Source of the DNA: Natrarchaeobius oligotrophus
GTDB taxonomy: Archaea > Halobacteriota > Halobacteria > Halobacteriales > Natrialbaceae
DNA: 64,000 nt
Direction of reading: 5' to 3'
NCBI RefSeq assembly: GCF_003841465.1
Contig: NZ_REFZ01000004.1
Span: forward strand, 1-64,000
Below the pieces are notes generated by a model. It searched no databases, was not told the origin of the DNA, and saw only the letters and a program-made list of their open reading frames with translations. Both the position numbers and the translations under genes were made by a program. Shown here piece after piece: positions 27,390 to 36,221 of this stretch (position 1 is the first letter of the stretch; every line of letters begins with the position of its first letter).

Positions 27390-28319
27390 ATGAGCGACGT
27401 ACCACAGCACGCAGCGGACATACACGAGCAGTTTTCGGATCACATCGACGTCGCGGTCGAAGACGTCGAAGAGCGCCTGACCACACTCGTCGACGAGTAC
27501 AAGGTACCCATGGACGAGGCGCGCCGGAGCGTCACCAATCACTACCTCGACGAGGCGGGTCTCGAGCGCGAGGACATCTCGAGCGGCGGCAGCGAGGCCG
27601 TCAACGTCGAGGACGTCGACGAACCCGAACAGTGGATCGACCTCACGGCGAAGGTCATCGAACTCTGGGACCCGCGAAGCGACGCCGTCGCCCAGGTCGG
27701 CCTGCTGGGCGATCCGACGGGAACGATCAAGTTCACGAAGTGGGCGAAATCCGACCTGCCCGCGCTCGAGGAAGGCGGCGTCTACGACCTCCGGAACGTG
27801 GTCACCGACGAGTACCAGGGTCGGTACTCGGTCAAACTGAACAGCACCACGGTCATCGAGGAACTCGACGAGGAGATCGAGGTCGGCGACGACACGAGCG
27901 AGATCGAGGGCGCGCTCGTCGACATGCAAAGCGGCAGCGGACTCATCAAGCGCTGTCCGAAAGAGGACTGCACCCGCGTCCTCCAGAACGGCCGGTGTTC
28001 CGAACACGGCGAGGTCGAGGGAGAGTTCGACCTCCGGATCAAAGCGGTCGTCGACGACGGCATCGACGCCCACGAGGTCATCTTCGATAAGGAGGCCACC
28101 GAGGATCTCACGGGCCTCTCGCTCGAGGAGGCCAAAGATATGGCCATGGACGCGCTCGACACCACCGTCGTGGCCGACGAGATCGCCGACGACGTCGTTG
28201 GCACCTACTACCGCATCGAGGGACCGACGTTCGGCCGGTACGTGCTGGCCGACGACGTCGAGGAACTGGACGGGCCGGCCGATGCCGAAGCCCTGCTGAT
28301 CAAAGCGAGGTCGATGTGA
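27390..28319 (+). CDS. rpa3: Zinc-finger RPA single-stranded DNA-binding protein (RPA3-like)
   Basis: The 309-residue protein has an N-terminal helical region and an OB fold (residues about 80-165, WIDLTAKVIELWDPRS...GTIKFTKWAKSD). Next comes a zinc finger CPKEDC...RCSEHG (about 190-207) within a second OB-like domain. Length and the zinc finger match Haloferax Rpa3 rather than the longer Rpa1. The downstream RPA-associated gene starts 1 nt after its stop, the conserved rpa3-rpap3 pair. It works in replication and DNA-damage tolerance. Confidence 0.9.
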   Translation: MSDVPQHAADIHEQFSDHIDVAVEDVEERLTTLVDEYKVPMDEARRSVTNHYLDEAGLEREDISSGGSEAVNVEDVDEPEQWIDLTAKVIELWDPRSDAVAQVGLLGDPTGTIKFTKWAKSDLPALEEGGVYDLRNVVTDEYQGRYSVKLNSTTVIEELDEEIEVGDDTSEIEGALVDMQSGSGLIKRCPKEDCTRVLQNGRCSEHGEVEGEFDLRIKAVVDDGIDAHEVIFDKEATEDLTGLSLEEAKDMAMDALDTTVVADEIADDVVGTYYRIEGPTFGRYVLADDVEELDGPADAEALLIKARSM

Positions 28320-28320
28320 T

Positions 28321-28956
28321 ATGAGTCAGGCCGAACTCACGCGCGAAGTCGCTCGCCGCGTCTTCGCCTCCGAATTCAACGATTCGACGTACGCGTTCAA
28401 AGAGAGCGACGACGAACGCGCACCGAACTACGCGCTCCTTCCGACCGGCGACCGCGCCAATCGCGTCTTCGTCGTCGGCACCCTCACGGAAACCGAGGAC
28501 GTCGGCGAAGACAGCGAGTACTGGCGCGGACGCGTCGTCGACCCGACGGGGACGTTCTTCGTCTACGCGGGCCAGTACCAGCCCGAAGCCGCCTCGGTTC
28601 TACGGGACACCGAGCCGCCGGCGTACGTCGCGGTCGTCGGGAAACCCCGGACCTACGAGACCGACGACGGCACCGTCAACGTCTCGCTTCGACCCGAGTC
28701 CATCTCGGTCGTCGACGCGGCCACCCGCGACCGCTGGGTCGTCGAAACCGCCGAACGAACCGTAGAGCGCATCGAGGCGTTCGAGGAGTGGGAGGCCGAA
28801 CAGGAGGCTCCCGAAAGCGGTTCGACCGCCCCGACGAACGAGTACGCCCAGATGGCCCGCGAGCGATACGACTCGCCGGTCGTCAACTACCGCAACGACG
28901 TCATCGCCGCACTCGAGGGACTCGAGGAAGCCGAGGACGCACAGGCGACGCCGTAA
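28321..28956 (+). CDS. rpap3: RPA-associated protein (RPAP3, COG3390)
   Basis: The 211-residue partner of the preceding RPA opens with TREVARRVFASEFN and carries one OB fold (about residues 45-140, VFVVGTLTETEDV...WRGRVVDPTGTFFVYAGQYQP). A helical tail ends it. In Haloferax the Rpa3-Rpap3 pair forms a complex, and its genes are always adjacent. A T6 run at 28994-28999 about 35 nt past the stop may mark transcription end. Confidence 0.9.
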   Translation: MSQAELTREVARRVFASEFNDSTYAFKESDDERAPNYALLPTGDRANRVFVVGTLTETEDVGEDSEYWRGRVVDPTGTFFVYAGQYQPEAASVLRDTEPPAYVAVVGKPRTYETDDGTVNVSLRPESISVVDAATRDRWVVETAERTVERIEAFEEWEAEQEAPESGSTAPTNEYAQMARERYDSPVVNYRNDVIAALEGLEEAEDAQATP

Positions 28957-29106
28957 GTCGCGACCACCCTGTCGACACACCACACGCGCTGACTTTTTTG
29001 ACGGCTGCTCGCCGCCGAGCCGACGCTTCGTCGGAACGTGGCGATCGCTCGACGCACGGAGACTGCCGGCACAGTCGGTAGGTGCCTCGATGCCGACGTC
29101 TCGAGC

Positions 29107-29604
29107 GTGACCGAAACTGCCGACGACTCCGAAACCGACGCGACCAGCGGAACCGACGACGACCGCCCCCACCTCGTCGGCACCAACCACGTCGCGCTCG
29201 AGGTCGGTGACGTCGACGCGGCACTCGAGTTCTACGGATCGCTGTTCGCGTTCGACCTGCGCGGCCGTTCCGAGACGAAGGCGTTCGTCGACATGGGCGA
29301 CCAGTTCGTCGCGCTCGCCGAGACCGACGGGGCCGGCGAGACGGTCGACGACGCACGCCACGTCGGCCTCGTCGTCGACGACGCGAGCGTCGCCGAGGAC
29401 CGTCTCGAGACTGTGGACGTCGATCGACTCGACGTGCCGGGCCTCGAGTTTCGCGATCCGTGGGGGAACCGAATCCAGCTCGTCGAGTACCGCGAGATCC
29501 AGTTCACCAAAGCCGACCACGTGCGCTCGGGGATGGGACTCGACCTCGAGAAGTCCGAGGTGGCGCTGGACGAACTCGCGGAGAAGGGACTGGCACCGGA
29601 GTGA
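29107..29604 (+). CDS. Glyoxalase/VOC superfamily protein
   Basis: The 165-residue protein contains one VOC module (VGTNHVALEVGDVDAALEFYGSLFAF through DPWGNRIQLVEY) plus a C-terminal helix that matches haloarchaeal lone VOC proteins. No enzyme partner is seen. The GTG at 29107 is chosen as the nearest start to the domain. A GTG at 29038 adds 23 residues of low quality, so the start is uncertain. Confidence 0.72.
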   Translation: MTETADDSETDATSGTDDDRPHLVGTNHVALEVGDVDAALEFYGSLFAFDLRGRSETKAFVDMGDQFVALAETDGAGETVDDARHVGLVVDDASVAEDRLETVDVDRLDVPGLEFRDPWGNRIQLVEYREIQFTKADHVRSGMGLDLEKSEVALDELAEKGLAPE

Positions 29605-29641
29605 CCGATCGGACGTCCAGATCGTCGAACAGCGACACGAA

Positions 29642-30310
29642 TTACGCCGACAACGCGCGATCGATCATCGCACCGATCGCCGCGAACTCGTCGTCGGTCA
29701 CCTCGTGGCCGACGTCGGGGAAGATCCGTTCGTCGACGTCCGCGTTCGCTCGGTCGAACGCCCGGGCGGTCTCGGCGACGCGCTCGGGATCGATCCGCCG
29801 GTCGTCCGCGCCGCAGCCGATCACCGCGGGCGTGCGCTCGAGGTCGCCGTCGATCGATCGATCGTCCTCGTCGGCTCCTGGAAGGTGACCCGAGAGCAGG
29901 AAGACGCCGCCGTATCGCCGCGGCGTTCGGCGGACGAACTCGGCGACGACGCAGGCTCCCTGGGAGAAGCCGCCGAGCAGGGTTCGCTCCGGCGGAACGT
30001 CGACCGCGCGTGCGGCCTCGAGCGCCGCGGCGACGCAGCCGACGCTCGAGGAGAGCCAGGGCTCGTTCTCCGCTCGCGGCGCGGTCGGCGGCCGACGGAA
30101 CCAGGCGTTTCGCGTCGCCTGCGGGGCCAGGACGGCGACGCCGTGGCGGTAGACCGGCTCGAACAGGTTGATCACCCCCTGTGCCGTCGCACCGCGGCCG
30201 TGACAGAGGACGACGGCGACGTCGGCGGCTCGAGCCGGCGCACCGGCGGTGAGCAACGGCTGGTCGGCGTGCGGACCCGAAACCGAGGTCGGTCGGCGGG
30301 GAGGGGTCAC
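29642..30310 (-). CDS. Phospholipase/carboxylesterase (MhqD/YodD-like alpha/beta hydrolase)
   Basis: The 222-residue cytosolic hydrolase has LCHGRGATAQGV near the N-terminus, nucleophile elbow LLGGFSQGAC, catalytic Asp in CGADDRRI and His in FPDVGHEV. It begins 4 bp inside the end of the ring-cleaving dioxygenase gene. In Bacillus the same pair (MhqO dioxygenase with MhqD hydrolase) removes quinones and methylhydroquinone. A role here in cleaving ring-opened quinone products is inferred from the pairing. Confidence 0.8.
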   Translation of the reverse strand: MTPPRRPTSVSGPHADQPLLTAGAPARAADVAVVLCHGRGATAQGVINLFEPVYRHGVAVLAPQATRNAWFRRPPTAPRAENEPWLSSSVGCVAAALEAARAVDVPPERTLLGGFSQGACVVAEFVRRTPRRYGGVFLLSGHLPGADEDDRSIDGDLERTPAVIGCGADDRRIDPERVAETARAFDRANADVDERIFPDVGHEVTDDEFAAIGAMIDRALSA

Positions 30311-31428
30311 GGCTCGTCAGCGTGGTCCACCGGAGCGCCGGTCGCGTCGGCTGGCACCGAAAGCGTCGGCAGCTGGCTCTCGATCAGCGCGCGGTCGCGT
30401 TCGAACCGGTCGGGAAGGTACAGTTTGCTGGTGGTCGGGCGGGAATCCGAACGCGCGTCGTCTCCGAGCTCGTCGGTTCCGCGAACGGTCGCGACGACGT
30501 CGTTCGCCTCGGTCGCGAGTTCGAACAGGATTCCGCCCGGCTCTCTGACGTACAGCGAGTGAAAGAAGTGGCGGTCCTTCACGCGGGAGACGTCGTAGCC
30601 GCGGTCGTCGAAGAGATCGCGCCACTCGGCGAGCGCTTCCTCCTCGGGGACGCGAACAGCGACGTGGTGGATTGTTCCCGGCCCCTCGCGACCGAACGAC
30701 GCGTCACGATCGAGGACGTCGACGACCGCGCCGATCGATCCCGACGCGCGGTAGCGGACGCGTCCCTCCCGTTCGGCCTCGTAGGAGAAGCCGAGCGTCT
30801 CGAACGTTCCCGCCGTCGCGTACGGGTTGACCGAGAGCACGGAAACGCCGTGTAGGCCGCGAATCGCCGCGTCGTCGGGGACGGGTCCGTCCAGCGCAGC
30901 GAGGCGACCGGGTCCGTCGCTCGAGTCCGCCGCTTCGGGTTCGTCGGCGCTGTTCGCCGTCGCGGGGGAGGTGGCCGACGCGTTCGATCTCGACGATTCG
31001 GACGGGTCGATCCCCGTCGAGGATTCGAGCGACGTCGCGACGAGTTCGAGCCGACTGCCGGCGGGATCGGTGAACCGAAGTGCGCGCTCGTCGAACCGCT
31101 CGAGAGGACCCTCGACGTCGACGCCGCGGGCCGCGAGTCGGTCGCGCCAGTACTCGAGGACGCCGCTCGGAACGGCGAACGAAACCGATTCTGGCTGCGG
31201 TGGCCCGACTCGACCGGGATCGGCGTGCGGATCGGGAAAGACGGTGAACACCGTCCCCGGCGCTCCCGTCGCGTCGCCGAAGTAGAGGTGGTGCTGAAGG
31301 AGGTCCTCGAAGTTTACGGTCCGAGCGACCAGCCGGAGGCCCAGCGTGCCGACGTAGAAGTCGACGGCTTCCTGGGCGTCGCCGACGATCCCCGTGACGT
31401 GGTGAAACCCCGGCGTGTCGGTGAGCAT
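30307..31428 (-). CDS. Ring-cleaving dioxygenase, VOC superfamily (MhqO-like)
   Basis: The 373-residue protein has two VOC modules: residues 5-135 (FHHVTGIVGDAQEAVDFYVGTLGLRLV) and about 190-320 (IRGLHGVSVLSVNPYATAGTFETLGF). The metal ligands His (GFHHVTG), His (TIHHVAVRV) and Glu (GGILFELAT) fit the Fe/Mn extradiol type. An acidic linker of about 45 low-complexity residues separates the modules. It overlaps the esterase gene by 4 bp, forming an operon for quinone detoxification. The exact substrate is unknown. Confidence 0.83.
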   Translation of the reverse strand: MLTDTPGFHHVTGIVGDAQEAVDFYVGTLGLRLVARTVNFEDLLQHHLYFGDATGAPGTVFTVFPDPHADPGRVGPPQPESVSFAVPSGVLEYWRDRLAARGVDVEGPLERFDERALRFTDPAGSRLELVATSLESSTGIDPSESSRSNASATSPATANSADEPEAADSSDGPGRLAALDGPVPDDAAIRGLHGVSVLSVNPYATAGTFETLGFSYEAEREGRVRYRASGSIGAVVDVLDRDASFGREGPGTIHHVAVRVPEEEALAEWRDLFDDRGYDVSRVKDRHFFHSLYVREPGGILFELATEANDVVATVRGTDELGDDARSDSRPTTSKLYLPDRFERDRALIESQLPTLSVPADATGAPVDHADEP

Positions 31429-31555
31429 CGACGAGGGATTCGGCCTCGAGCGAGATAGGTTGCGGGGTCAGTCCCGTCGGACGGACGGACGGTCATCGGA
31501 CGAAACCGGTCGTCTGACGAACTGTTAAGTGGAACGAACGGTTACTGGGGGACGA

Positions 31556-31963
31556 ATGGGCAACAAGAACAAGACGATCTCGTTTCGGGTGAACGAGGAC
31601 GCGTTCGCGGCGCTCCAGGACATCGCCGAGGAGCGCGACATCTCGCTGTCGGCGGTGTTTCGCGACTACGTCGACCAGCTCGTCGAACACGACGGTCAGG
31701 TCAGCGTGGTGCCCGACGCCGAACTCGAGGCGACGGCGACCGGCGAGGGGAACGAACTCGCGTTCCCGCCGACCGTGCAGGTGCCAAAGAGCTTCATCCG
31801 CGAACACGAGCGCCTGGAACTCGAGGCCGACCACCTCCGGGAGCAACTCGACGAGTACAAGGCCTACGTGAACGACCTCCAGGACCGACTCGAGGACGAG
31901 GAAAACGAGGTCCTCCTGCTCGACGACCTGGACGGCGAGGACGAGTCCTACCAGCTCCGGTAG
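31556..31963 (+). CDS. Ribbon-helix-helix (CopG-type) protein with coiled-coil tail
   Basis: The 135-residue protein begins KNKTISFRVNEDAFAALQDIAEERDISLSAVFRDYV, an RHH DNA-binding domain. A predicted coiled coil (about residues 75-120) and a very acidic tail follow. It could be a DNA-binding regulator or an antitoxin without a toxin nearby. It is divergent from the quinone operon and might regulate it, by position only. Confidence 0.72.
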   Translation: MGNKNKTISFRVNEDAFAALQDIAEERDISLSAVFRDYVDQLVEHDGQVSVVPDAELEATATGEGNELAFPPTVQVPKSFIREHERLELEADHLREQLDEYKAYVNDLQDRLEDEENEVLLLDDLDGEDESYQLR

Positions 31964-32014
31964 GCGATCCCGAGCGCCGTCGAGAGGTGGGATACAGCGG
32001 GGCCGTTTCGTCGA

Positions 32015-32470
32015 CTACTTCGCGAGATTCCGTTTCTCGCGTCGGATCTCGTCGGCCTTCTCGCCAGCGCCGTCGACGCGGGCGAGTCCCTCGGCCGCCT
32101 CGAGCGTCCGAACGCCGTCGTCCAGAAACGAGAGGACGTCGCCGGCATAGGCGTAGACCATGTAGTCGTCGGACATCACGTCCACGATCGCGTCCGGTCC
32201 GAGTCCCTGAGCGCGAAGCTCGAGTAAGTACCGCATGAACTTGCGCTCCGGACAGCCACAGTAGGGATTGTCGTCACAGCCGCAATCGAGGAAGTCGCTC
32301 GCGAAGTCGAGGACGCGCTCGCGGGTCGCGTCGTCGAGTTTCTCGAGACCCTCGCCCTGAAAGAGGATATCCAGCGTCGCCCCCTTGAACGCCCCCTTCG
32401 GGATGTTCGTCTCGAGCTGGGAGCTGAGCTGTCGGTGATTTTTGACGTAGATCTTGTCGGTGATGGCCAC
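32015..32470 (-). CDS. DUF5814 protein
   Basis: The 151-residue protein contains a Cys cluster DCGCDDNPYCGCPERKF that may bind Zn or another metal, flanked by helices (KNHRQLSSQLETNIPKGAF, RKFMRYLLELRAQGL). I recognise this as the DUF5814 family, also found as the C-terminal part of archaeal superfamily 2 helicases. Nucleic-acid binding is plausible but not shown. Confidence 0.7.
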   Translation of the reverse strand: MAITDKIYVKNHRQLSSQLETNIPKGAFKGATLDILFQGEGLEKLDDATRERVLDFASDFLDCGCDDNPYCGCPERKFMRYLLELRAQGLGPDAIVDVMSDDYMVYAYAGDVLSFLDDGVRTLEAAEGLARVDGAGEKADEIRREKRNLAK

Positions 32471-32633
32471 GCGTTGACCGGCGGTACGGCGTCCCGACCG
32501 AAAAGCGTCCCGGTCGCGTTCCGACGGCGACGGCCGTGAACGCCGCCGAAACCGAGGGAGGGCGTCTCACACCGTTCGTGCTCGAGTCGTAACGTATTTC
32601 AGGTCGACCGCTCGTATCTCAACCTGTAGGCGT

Positions 32634-32706
32634 GTCCGGGTTGGGGTAGTGGTTATCCTTCAGCCTTGTGGAGGCTGAGACGCGGGTTCGATTCTCGCAC
32701 CCGGAC
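32634..32706 (+). tRNA. tRNA-His (GUG), with encoded G-1
   Basis: Acceptor TCCGGGT (32635-32641) pairs with ACCCGGA (32699-32705). The discriminator is C (32706) and faces an encoded G at -1 (32634), the His identity element. The anticodon stem CAGCC/GGCTG holds loop TTGTGGA with anticodon GTG at 32668-32670. A T5 run follows at 32707-32711. The 3' half is duplicated downstream. Confidence 0.95.
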
Positions 32707-32843
32707 TTTTTCGCGACGAACGAAGTGAGGAGCGGAAAAGCCGGAAGGCGAGAATCGAAGTCTGAGAGAGGCAGCCCGCGAACGGAGTGAGCCGGAACCT
32801 CTCTCTTCGGTTCGATTCTCGCACCCGGACGTTTTCGCGACGA
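32685..32843 (+). repeat. Direct repeat of the tRNA-His 3' end (att-like)
   Basis: The 35 nt at 32685-32719 (T arm, acceptor strand, and 13 nt beyond) recur at 32809-32843 with one mismatch. The 89 nt between them are GCGAACGAAGTGAGC-type low-complexity sequence. Integrative elements that use tRNA 3' ends leave exactly this structure. Here only a 124-nt spacing remains, so either an element was lost or it is a local duplication. Confidence 0.75.
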
Positions 32844-33191
32844 CCATCGAAAGGAGCACAACAGCCGGAAGGGGGCTACTGCGTCACAGGCCGTGATGAA
32901 TCGAGTCCGGTGTGACGAATTTCAGATGGTTGGGGAACTCGAGAGGCCGTCCTTTAAGTGCTTCTCGTCCTAAGATCATGCTATAGCAGGGAGTCGTTCT
33001 CCGAAATACCTCGCTCGGTAGTTCCATCTGGCGTCGTTTCGACGGGCGGTATGTTCTTCGAGTGGATTCCGTGCTCGTCCATTGCTTCGATTTTCGAAGT
33101 ATTGGACGAAACGCCTGCAGACGTCGCTATGATCGAAATTAGCTCGAGGAACGGTCACGGATCGAGCGATCCGTCCGCCGAGTCGTCGCGC
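32844..33191. other. Intergenic region, no convincing gene
   Basis: This stretch of about 350 nt has lower GC than its surroundings and only short frames without family features. The longest frames here are Arg-rich antisense shadows of the AI-2E gene running in from the right. Because it lies next to the tRNA duplication it may be residue from an integrated element. Confidence 0.4.
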
Positions 33192-34460
33192 TCACTCGCG
33201 TTTCGACGTCGAGCCGCCGTCGGCGAGCGGATCGTCGTCCGCGGGCGGCCGAGTACGGTCGCTCGTCGGCGACCGCTCCGTCCCGTCCGGCGACTGCTCG
33301 CCGGGCGGGTGCTGCTCGAGTCCGCTCCCGGCGGAGTGGGCGACCGCGTTCGTCGTCAGCCGTTCGGCCCCCTCGGAGGCGGAGTAGTCGCGAGCGCCGG
33401 CGTCGGCGCCGAGGAGGCGCGGAAGCGCGGTGTCGGCGAACGTCAGCCCGAGGACGAGGATGATCGGGGCGAGAAAGAGCCCGTAGAAGCCGAAGACGAT
33501 CGGACCGAAGATGTACGCGAGCATCAACAGGCCGACGTGGGTCCGCTTGCCGCTCAGGTACGGCCGGAGCACGAGGTCGGGAATCGTATCGACGACGACG
33601 ATGGCCAGAACGAGAAAGCCGACGAGGTAGACCAGCGCCGAGTACTGGCCCTCGAGGACGAGCGGCAGGGACGCGGCGGCGACGAGCGGAACGTAGACGA
33701 TCTTCATGCCGACGACCGGAATCAGGCTCGCGACGCCGGTGAGCGCGCCGGCCAGGGCCGGATACGGCACCTCGACGGCCGACGGCACCGCCGCGTTGTA
33801 CCCCATGAACGTGATGATCGCGATCAGGGAGATGAGGATCACGTTCAGCAGGTTGCCGAACAGAACCGCCTCGAGTTCTTCGTCCGCGGCCTCGAGGTAC
33901 TCGCGGACGATGGCGTCGTCGTCGAACCGAAGCAGCCACTCGTGGACCGTCGAGCCGTCGATCAGGAGGTAGTACGTCACGACGACGACGATCAGCGCGT
34001 TCAGCAGAAAACTCGAGACGAGGCCGGTCAGGACGTCCGCGTTGGCGAGCGCGAAGTCGAGGAAGGGATCGAACGTGCCGGCCTGGTAGGCACCCGCGAG
34101 CCCCTGGATGGTCAGTTCGGGCGGATTCTCGAGGGTCTCGACCCAGCCGACGTCCTCGGGGAGCATCTCGGCGACGGGATACTCGGCGACGAAGTTTCGC
34201 ACCTCGACGACGAGCAGCGCGACCGTGTAGCTGGCGAGGGCGAGAAACGGAACCACGAGAAACGAGATGACGAGCATGGCCCGCACCGTGGCAGGGAGGC
34301 GAAGTCGCTCGAGCGACTTGTAGAATCGTCGCGTCGAGTAGTAGAGGAAAACGGCGACGGTGAGCGCCGCGATAAATCGGTAGGCCACGTAGGCGGTGAC
34401 GACGGCGACCGCGACGCCGAACAGCGCGACCATCGTCCGTTTCTCGTCCATATCTGTCAA
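33192..34460 (-). CDS. AI-2E family membrane permease
   Basis: The 422-residue protein has about eight membrane helices, two at the N-terminus and six in the second half. The family pattern between the last helices, DLVLRPYLSGKRTHVGLLML and FGFYGLFLAPIIL, is present. A long external or cytoplasmic loop follows helix 3. The last 75 residues are disordered and rich in Ser/Asp/Pro. Family members move diverse substrates (Na/H, autoinducer-2), so the substrate is unknown. Confidence 0.83.
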   Translation of the reverse strand: MTDMDEKRTMVALFGVAVAVVTAYVAYRFIAALTVAVFLYYSTRRFYKSLERLRLPATVRAMLVISFLVVPFLALASYTVALLVVEVRNFVAEYPVAEMLPEDVGWVETLENPPELTIQGLAGAYQAGTFDPFLDFALANADVLTGLVSSFLLNALIVVVVTYYLLIDGSTVHEWLLRFDDDAIVREYLEAADEELEAVLFGNLLNVILISLIAIITFMGYNAAVPSAVEVPYPALAGALTGVASLIPVVGMKIVYVPLVAAASLPLVLEGQYSALVYLVGFLVLAIVVVDTIPDLVLRPYLSGKRTHVGLLMLAYIFGPIVFGFYGLFLAPIILVLGLTFADTALPRLLGADAGARDYSASEGAERLTTNAVAHSAGSGLEQHPPGEQSPDGTERSPTSDRTRPPADDDPLADGGSTSKRE

Positions 34461-34570
34461 TCGAGTATCTCGAGGACGAGCAGATAAATCGACCGATCGC
34501 TCGCGACCGTCGAACCCGCCCGTCCGTAGCCCGCAGATGCTTTAGGTCGGCCGCGACCGTACGTTCCCGT

Positions 34571-35713
34571 ATGGTCACCACACTTTCCGCCGATCGGCTC
34601 GCACAACTGCAGGACGAGGGCGCCGAGTTCGCGCTCGTCGACACGCGCCCCGAAGAGAGCTTCGAGGCCTGGCACGTCGCCGGGGCGATTCACTTCCCGT
34701 TCGGTCCCGAGGAGGAGCTGGACGGCCGCCTCGAGGAGTTTCGAGACGCCGTCGACGGCGCCGACCGCGTGATCACGATCTGTGCGAAGGGGCTGTCGTC
34801 GGGCACCCTCGCGACGCAACTCGAGTCGGCGACCGACGAGTTCGAAGTCGAAACCGTCGACAGCGGGATGAAAGGCTGGAGCGGCGTCTACGACCGCGTC
34901 GAGATCGACGTCGGCGACGACGCGACGATCCTCCAGATCCAGCGCCGCGCGAAGGGATGTCTGGGCTACGTCGTCGGCTGTGCGGTGACCGGCGAGGCTG
35001 TCGTCGTCGATCCGACCGCCGACGTCGACGAGTTCGAGGTTGCGGCGGCCGAGGCCGACCTCTCGATCGTCGGGGTGATCGACACGCACGTCCACGCAGA
35101 CCACGTCTCGGGCGGTCGCGACCTCGCCTCGAGCCTCGATGTTCCGTACTACCTCGGCGCTCGCGCGGACGACCGCGACGTCGAGTACGAGTACACGCCG
35201 CTCGAGCGAAACGACGTGCTGGACGTCGGCCAGCGGGAACTCAAGGCGGTCTACGCGCCAGGTCACACGAGCGAGATGATCAACGTCCTCGTCGACGACC
35301 GCGCGCTGTTGACCGCCGACACGCTGCACGTCGACTCGACCGGGCGGACGGAGCTCGAGTTCGGTCAGGACGACGGGGAACGGGGCGCGCGGCTGCTCTA
35401 CGAGACGCTTCACCGGACCCTCCTCGCGGAGCCCGAGGGGATCGTCGTGCTCCCGGGCCACGTCACCGTCACCGCGGACGGCGAGTTCGCCCACGGCGCA
35501 CCCGGCGAGGCGATCGCGACGACGATCGGCGAGGCGCGAACCGGGATCGACCTCCTCGACCTCGACGAGGAGGCGTTCGTCGATCGAATGGCCGACGCCG
35601 GCGAGAAACCCGCGAACTACGAGGAGATCATCGACCGCAACCGCGGCGCGCTCGAGCTATCCCCCGAGGATCGCGTCGAACTCGAGCTGGGTCCGAACAA
35701 CTGCTCGGCCTGA
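34571..35713 (+). CDS. Rhodanese-metallo-beta-lactamase fusion (persulfide dioxygenase-like)
   Basis: The 380-residue protein has an N-terminal rhodanese domain (residues 1-115) with active-site Cys in ICAKGLSSG. A C-terminal MBL domain (about 120-330) follows with THVHADH, the APGHTS His and the LLTADTLH Asp. Glutathione-persulfide dioxygenases combine these folds but with MBL first; here the order is reversed. Sulfur transfer coupled to persulfide oxidation is the best guess; haloarchaea use gamma-glutamylcysteine rather than glutathione. Confidence 0.83.
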   Translation: MVTTLSADRLAQLQDEGAEFALVDTRPEESFEAWHVAGAIHFPFGPEEELDGRLEEFRDAVDGADRVITICAKGLSSGTLATQLESATDEFEVETVDSGMKGWSGVYDRVEIDVGDDATILQIQRRAKGCLGYVVGCAVTGEAVVVDPTADVDEFEVAAAEADLSIVGVIDTHVHADHVSGGRDLASSLDVPYYLGARADDRDVEYEYTPLERNDVLDVGQRELKAVYAPGHTSEMINVLVDDRALLTADTLHVDSTGRTELEFGQDDGERGARLLYETLHRTLLAEPEGIVVLPGHVTVTADGEFAHGAPGEAIATTIGEARTGIDLLDLDEEAFVDRMADAGEKPANYEEIIDRNRGALELSPEDRVELELGPNNCSA

Positions 35714-35731
35714 GGGCGAACGCCTCGCGGT

Positions 35732-36052
35732 TCACCGCGAGTACGTCTCGAGTTCGGTGATGCGCCCGGTCTCGAGTTCGAAGAAGTCGGCGAACTCGAA
35801 TAGCTCCCGTCCGGAGTCGAGGAGGCGGCCGCGGGCGGCCACGGTGTCCCCGCCGTCGACGACCGCCACCAGCTCGTGGGTCGTCTCCGGGTTCGGCCGC
35901 TCGTCGCGCATGAACCGGACGAACGACTCGCGGCTCTCGAACGTTCGATCCGGCCGGCGCTGGACGAACCCGGGCGCGAGGATTTCCTCGAGCACGTCGT
36001 AGTCGTGGTCGTCGAGCGCGTCGTAGTATCGTCGGACGGAATCCCGGCTCAT
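35732..36052 (-). CDS. SnoaL-like/NTF2-fold protein
   Basis: The 106-residue protein contains VRRYYDALDDHDYDVLEEILAPGFVQRRP, VARGRLLDSG and a C-terminal ELETGRITELETYSR strand, the NTF2-like cone fold. Such proteins range from small-molecule isomerases to binding domains; no catalytic pair can be assigned. The ATG at 36052 discards an unlikely 28-residue extension. Confidence 0.75.
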   Translation of the reverse strand: MSRDSVRRYYDALDDHDYDVLEEILAPGFVQRRPDRTFESRESFVRFMRDERPNPETTHELVAVVDGGDTVAARGRLLDSGRELFEFADFFELETGRITELETYSR

Positions 36053-36221
36053 GCCGGTACGTTTCGTCCCGATCGACAAAAGGGTGGACGCCCGAATCCG
36101 TCGGTCACACCCCCCGAAGCGTCTCACGTTCCGCACAGGAACTCCCGTCCCAGCGTCTCACGGACCGTACAAAAATAGCCTTCAGGGAACGCTTACACCC
36201 GTGCACGTCCAACGGTACCGC

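Noticed and set aside
32958-34487. 509-codon plus-strand frame opposite the AI-2E permease
   Set aside because: The permease signature is on the minus strand, and this frame is charged low-complexity sequence.
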